Origin: Neobacillus niacini | GTDB taxonomy: Bacteria > Bacillota > Bacilli > Bacillales > Cytobacillaceae | Assembly (NCBI RefSeq): GCF_023715785.1 | Contig: NZ_JAMBOX010000024.1 | Span: 1 to 52,451 of the forward strand | Direction of reading: 5' to 3' | DNA: 52,451 nt | Part shown: piece by piece, positions 49,395 to 52,451 of the stretch | How the letters are laid out: each line of letters opens with the position of its first letter | How positions within the stretch are numbered: the first letter of the stretch is position 1 | Program-made: the position numbers and the translations under genes | The notes under the pieces: generated by a model | The model's input: the letters and a program-made list of their open reading frames with translations, nothing else | Database searches by the model: none | Told to the model about the DNA's origin: nothing

Positions 49395-50396
49395 ATGCTG
49401 AAAATTGGCGAGATCGAACTGAAAAATCCTGTTGTCCTGGCGCCGATGGCCGGCGTTTGCAACTCGGCCTTTCGCCTGACGGTCAAGGAATTTGGCGCCG
49501 GATTGGTTTGTGCCGAAATGGTCAGCGATAAAGGGATCGTGTTCAAAAACGAAAAAACGATGAATATGCTATATATCGATGAACGTGAAAAGCCGCTAAG
49601 CCTGCAAATTTTTGGCGGTGAAAAAGAAACGCTTATCGAAGCTGCCCGGTTTGTAGATAAAAACACGAACGCCGACATTATCGATATCAATATGGGCTGC
49701 CCGGTTCCAAAAATCACAAAATGCGATGCAGGAGCAAAATGGCTGTTGGACCCAAACAAAATCTATGAAATGGTTTCAGCCGTGGTCGACGCGGTTGAAA
49801 AGCCAGTCACCGTAAAAATGAGGATGGGCTGGGATGAGGATCATATTTACGCAGTGAAAAACGCCCAAATGGTCGAAAAGGCCGGCGGGAAGGCGGTTGC
49901 CCTCCATGGCCGTACTCGTGTCCAAATGTACGAAGGAAAGGCGAATTGGGACATTATGCGCGAGGTTAAGCAGTCGGTAAACATTCCCGTCATCGGTAAC
50001 GGTGACGTGCAAACACCTCAAGATGCAAGGCGAATGCTAGATGAAACAGGTGTCGACGGCGTGATGATCGGCCGTGCGGCACTAGGGAACCCTTGGATGA
50101 TTTACCGTACTGTCCAGTATCTAGAGACGGGCAAATTAATGGGGGAACCATCCGTTCGTGAGAAAATCGATGTCTGCATCCTTCACTTGGATCGCCTGAT
50201 TGCGCTTAAAAATGAAGACATTGCGGTCCGTGAAATGCGTAAGCATACGGCTTGGTACCTAAAAAGCGTCCGCGGTAACGCCAAAGTGCGCAATTCCATT
50301 AATGAATGTCAAACCCGCGACGAGCTGGTCTCCCTGCTGACGGACCTTGTCATTGAAGCGGAGGCGGAAGAGGCGAGCCAGGCAATTGTTGGCTAA
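49395..50396 (+). CDS. dusB: tRNA-dihydrouridine synthase DusB
   Basis: A flavoenzyme that reduces uridines to dihydrouridine; in Bacilli the DusB1 protein can also act on 23S rRNA. The FMN-binding barrel starts NPVVLAPMAGVCNSAFRLT, with the catalytic cysteine in MGCPVPKITKCDAGAKWL (cited as a block), and KMRMGWD, ALHGRTRVQMYEG and GNGDVQTPQDA further on. At 333 residues it equals B. subtilis YacF. ATG 49395 has AGGGGG about 7 bases upstream; the in-frame TTG at 49365 has no site. It is the last gene of the folP unit. Confidence 0.96.
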   Translation: MLKIGEIELKNPVVLAPMAGVCNSAFRLTVKEFGAGLVCAEMVSDKGIVFKNEKTMNMLYIDEREKPLSLQIFGGEKETLIEAARFVDKNTNADIIDINMGCPVPKITKCDAGAKWLLDPNKIYEMVSAVVDAVEKPVTVKMRMGWDEDHIYAVKNAQMVEKAGGKAVALHGRTRVQMYEGKANWDIMREVKQSVNIPVIGNGDVQTPQDARRMLDETGVDGVMIGRAALGNPWMIYRTVQYLETGKLMGEPSVREKIDVCILHLDRLIALKNEDIAVREMRKHTAWYLKSVRGNAKVRNSINECQTRDELVSLLTDLVIEAEAEEASQAIVG

Positions 50397-50399
50397 TAT

Positions 50400-50428
50400 T
50401 TGACATAGACAGTGTCATTACCTATAAT
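50400..50428 (+). promoter_or_regulatory. Perfect-consensus sigma-A promoter after dusB
   Basis: TTGACA-N17-TATAAT with no mismatch, starting 4 bases after the dusB stop codon. The predicted start is near 50435. A terminator hairpin begins about 12 bases further on, so the main product may be a very short RNA, with readthrough into lysS. Confidence 0.85.
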
Positions 50429-50445
50429 AATTTTGTTTACAATGC

Positions 50446-50475
50446 AAGCTGCCAGGGGGAAACTGGCAGTTTTTA
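50446..50475 (+). terminator. Terminator/attenuator between dusB and lysS
   Basis: CTGCCAG (50449-50455) pairs with CTGGCAG (50463-50469), extended by an A-T pair, and a TTTTTATTTTATTTT tail follows. It can end the folP-dusB transcript and also the transcript from the consensus promoter just upstream. Confidence 0.88.
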
Positions 50476-50594
50476 TTTTATTTTAGATGTCTGAATCTCT
50501 GAGATTGTGTAAAATAATAGAATGTAAAGACAGGTATTTTACGCAGGTTTTATAGCGTTTTACATAATATAGACAGTATTGGAGTTGATTAGTC

Positions 50595-52079
50595 GTGAAT
50601 CATGAAGAGTTAAATGACCAATTAAGGGTCAGACGGGAAAAAATGCAAACGATGCGTGAAAATGGGCTTGATCCTTTTGGCAAGCGATTCGACAGTTCCC
50701 ACAACACCCAAGAACTAGTTGAACAATATAATGAAATGGACAAAGACGAACTAGAAGCAAAGAACATTTCTGTTACGCTTGCCGGAAGAATTATGACAAA
50801 GCGCGGCAAAGGGAAGGCAGGCTTTGCCCATATCCAGGACTTAAAAGGCCAAATCCAGATCTATGTCCGCCAGGATGCAGTTGGTGAGGATCAGTATGGA
50901 GTATTTGATTCAGCGGACCTTGGCGATATTGTCGGTGTCCACGGCACTCTATTTAAAACAAAAGTAGGCGAGCTGTCTGTCAAAGTTGAAAACTTTGTAT
51001 TCTTGACCAAGGCATTACGTCCGCTGCCGGACAAGTTCCACGGCTTAAAGGATGTTGAACAGCGTTATCGCCAACGCTATTTGGATTTAATCATGAGCCA
51101 AGAAAGCCGGGAGACGTTTATTAGCCGCAGCCGTATCATACAATCCATGCGCCGTTACTTGGATGACCACGGGTATTTGGAAGTGGAAACACCTATGATG
51201 CATGCCATTGCCGGCGGTGCTTCTGCTCGTCCGTTTATCACTCACCATAATGCGCTTGATATGGAATTATACATGCGGATCGCCATCGAACTGCATCTAA
51301 AGCGGTTGATTGTCGGCGGTCTTGAGAAAGTATATGAAATTGGCCGCGTGTTCCGTAATGAGGGTGTGTCAACCCGTCACAATCCTGAGTTTACAATGAT
51401 TGAGCTTTATGAGGCGTATGCTGATTACCGCGATATTATGAGTTTGACAGAAAACTTGATTGCTCATATTGCCCAAGAGGTTTTAGGAACAACTACGATT
51501 CAATATGGAGATTATGAGGTAGACCTTAAGCCGGAATGGAAGAGACTCCATATGGTCGATGCGATCAAGGAATACACTGGTGTTGATTTCTGGAAGGAAA
51601 TGAGCGTCGAGGAAGCACGCCAGCTTGCCAAAGACCATGGCGTTGAAATAACTGACCATATGCTTTATGGCCATATCGTCAATGAATTCTTTGAGCAAAA
51701 GGTTGAGGAAAAATTAATCCAGCCAACCTTCATTTTTGGCCATCCGGTGGAAATCTCGCCGCTTGCCAAGAAAAATGAAGAAGACCCGCGCTTCACAGAT
51801 CGTTTTGAATTGTTTATTGTCGCCCGCGAGCATGCCAATGCATTCACGGAGCTAAATGATCCAATTGATCAGCGTGAGCGTTTTGAAGCGCAGCTAAAAG
51901 AGCGCGAGCAGGGCAATGATGAGGCTCATATGATGGATGAAGATTTCGTCGAAGCGCTGGAGTACGGCATGCCGCCAACAGGAGGCTTGGGAATTGGCAT
52001 TGACCGTCTAGTGATGTTGCTAACCAATTCACCGTCCATCCGCGATGTATTGTTATTCCCGCTTATGCGTCATAAATAA
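50595..52079 (+). CDS. lysS: Lysyl-tRNA synthetase, class II
   Basis: Charges tRNA-Lys. An N-terminal OB-fold anticodon-binding domain (about 55-165) is followed by the class II core with motif 1 around VETPMMHAIAGGASARPF, motif 2 FRNEGVSTRHNPEFTM near 253, and motif 3 GGLGIGIDRLVML near 470. At 494 residues it is close to B. subtilis LysS (499). It starts at GTG with TTGGAG about 10 bases upstream. The 198-base leader contains a consensus promoter and a terminator hairpin. A terminator follows and then the next rrn operon. Confidence 0.96.
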   Translation: MNHEELNDQLRVRREKMQTMRENGLDPFGKRFDSSHNTQELVEQYNEMDKDELEAKNISVTLAGRIMTKRGKGKAGFAHIQDLKGQIQIYVRQDAVGEDQYGVFDSADLGDIVGVHGTLFKTKVGELSVKVENFVFLTKALRPLPDKFHGLKDVEQRYRQRYLDLIMSQESRETFISRSRIIQSMRRYLDDHGYLEVETPMMHAIAGGASARPFITHHNALDMELYMRIAIELHLKRLIVGGLEKVYEIGRVFRNEGVSTRHNPEFTMIELYEAYADYRDIMSLTENLIAHIAQEVLGTTTIQYGDYEVDLKPEWKRLHMVDAIKEYTGVDFWKEMSVEEARQLAKDHGVEITDHMLYGHIVNEFFEQKVEEKLIQPTFIFGHPVEISPLAKKNEEDPRFTDRFELFIVAREHANAFTELNDPIDQRERFEAQLKEREQGNDEAHMMDEDFVEALEYGMPPTGGLGIGIDRLVMLLTNSPSIRDVLLFPLMRHK

Positions 52080-52090
52080 TATTTTTTTAA

Positions 52091-52120
52091 AAAAAGTGCC
52101 AATTGCCGGCACTTTTTTTT
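52091..52120 (+). terminator. lysS terminator
   Basis: AAAAAGTGCC (52091-52100) pairs with GGCACTTTTT (52108-52117), loop AATTGCC, followed by a T run. Confidence 0.92.
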
Positions 52121-52178
52121 GTATATTTGTGATAAAAAATGAGAAAATTAAAACTTATGATTAATGAAGAAAAAACTA

Positions 52179-52207
52179 TTGCACGAAATTATTAATGGTG
52201 GTATATT
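52179..52207 (+). promoter_or_regulatory. rrn promoter P1 (sigma-A)
   Basis: TTGCAC-N17-TATATT, about 215 bases upstream of the 16S 5' end. It is the first of two promoters in the 340-base gap after lysS. Confidence 0.72.
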
Positions 52208-52262
52208 AATATTCGTTGTTGCGAGACATATTCTCTCCAACAAAAAGGAATAAAAAAAGTTG

Positions 52263-52291
52263 TTGACTTTCAGTCGATAACTTGTTATGAT
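52263..52291 (+). promoter_or_regulatory. rrn promoter P2 (sigma-A)
   Basis: TTGACT-N17-TATGAT, 84 bases downstream of P1. Tandem promoters of this kind are usual for Bacillus rrn operons. Confidence 0.82.
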
Positions 52292-52321
52292 AAGAAAGTC
52301 GCTTTTACGAGCGAACATGAT

Positions 52322-52336
52322 TGTTCTTTGAAAACT
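52322..52336 (+). promoter_or_regulatory. rrn leader boxA antitermination site
   Basis: TGTTCTTTGAAAACT is the boxA-type sequence of Bacillus rrn leaders bound by the Nus factors, between P2 and the 16S gene. Confidence 0.75.
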
Positions 52337-52419
52337 AAACAAACAAAAACGTCAACAATAAAACATTCATTTCTTTCGAAATGAAGCCAACGTAACTTTT
52401 ATGAGCTAATCAACTCAAC

Positions 52420-52451
52420 TTTATTGGAGAGTTTGATCCTGGCTCAGGACG
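52420..52451 (+). rRNA. 16S ribosomal RNA, 5' end (partial)
   Basis: The window ends in GGAGAGTTTGATCCTGGCTC, the universal start of bacterial 16S rRNA, followed by AGGACG. Only the first 30 or so bases are present. It has the same orientation as the rrn operon at the left edge. Confidence 0.97.

Overview
The window is 52 kb of a low-to-moderate GC Gram-positive endospore former of the family Bacillaceae. Its gene order follows the Bacillus subtilis interval between rrnA and rrnJ (csfB to lysS). Protein sequences are close to, but clearly not, B. subtilis. A Neobacillus/Mesobacillus-like genus is my guess and cannot be proven from this sequence alone.

Layout. 1-1058: 3' end of a 23S rRNA gene, 5S rRNA and the rrn terminator. 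1059-1640: no gene; two different tandem-repeat arrays (six units of 20-21 bp, then six units of about 52 bp). 1690-8698: csfB (anti-sigma-G), yaaO, tmk, darA, holB, ricT, yabA, yabB, yazA, rsmI. 8747-9031: abrB on the minus strand, with Spo0A boxes just downstream of its promoter. 9513-16388: metG, tatD, yabE, rnmV, rsmA, yabG. 16581-24379: veg, sspF, ispE, purR, ridA, spoVG, glmU, prs, ctc, pth, fin. 24467-33776: mfd, spoVT, yabM, yabN, rqcP, yabP, yabQ, divIC. 33872-39071: yabR, a minus-strand tRNA-Met, spoIIE, yabS, yabT. 39269-46287: tilS, hpt, ftsH, coaX, hslO, yacD. 46443-52079: cysK, folP, folB, folK, yazB, dusB, lysS. 52179-52451: tandem rrn promoters, boxA and the first bases of the next 16S rRNA gene.

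How it works together. The region mixes translation and tRNA/rRNA maturation (metG, lysS, tilS, rsmA, rsmI, rnmV, dusB, pth, ctc, rqcP), replication and repair (tmk, holB, yabA, mfd), nucleotide and cofactor supply (prs, purR, hpt, folP-folB-folK, coaX, cysK, ispE) and sporulation control (csfB, fin, abrB, spoVG, spoVT, spoIIE, yabG, sspF, yabP, yabQ, yabS, yabT). The promoters show this layering. I could read sigma-A promoters (veg, metG, glmU, yabR, cysK, rrn), a sigma-B promoter (ctc), a sigma-H promoter (spoVG), a 21-bp-spaced Spo0A-type promoter (spoIIE), sigma-F/G promoters (csfB, fin, spoVT) and a sigma-K promoter (yabG).

Compared with B. subtilis, xpaC-yaaN, yaaR and pabB-pabA-pabC are missing from their usual places. 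I found no phage, transposase, CRISPR array or defence system. The least explained parts are non-coding: the two tandem arrays after the first rrn operon; a dispersed roughly 124-bp hairpin-rich element (two long copies, one carrying 54 extra bases, plus truncated ends); a 65-bp element present twice in opposite orientation; and a perfect-consensus promoter that runs straight into a terminator ahead of lysS.
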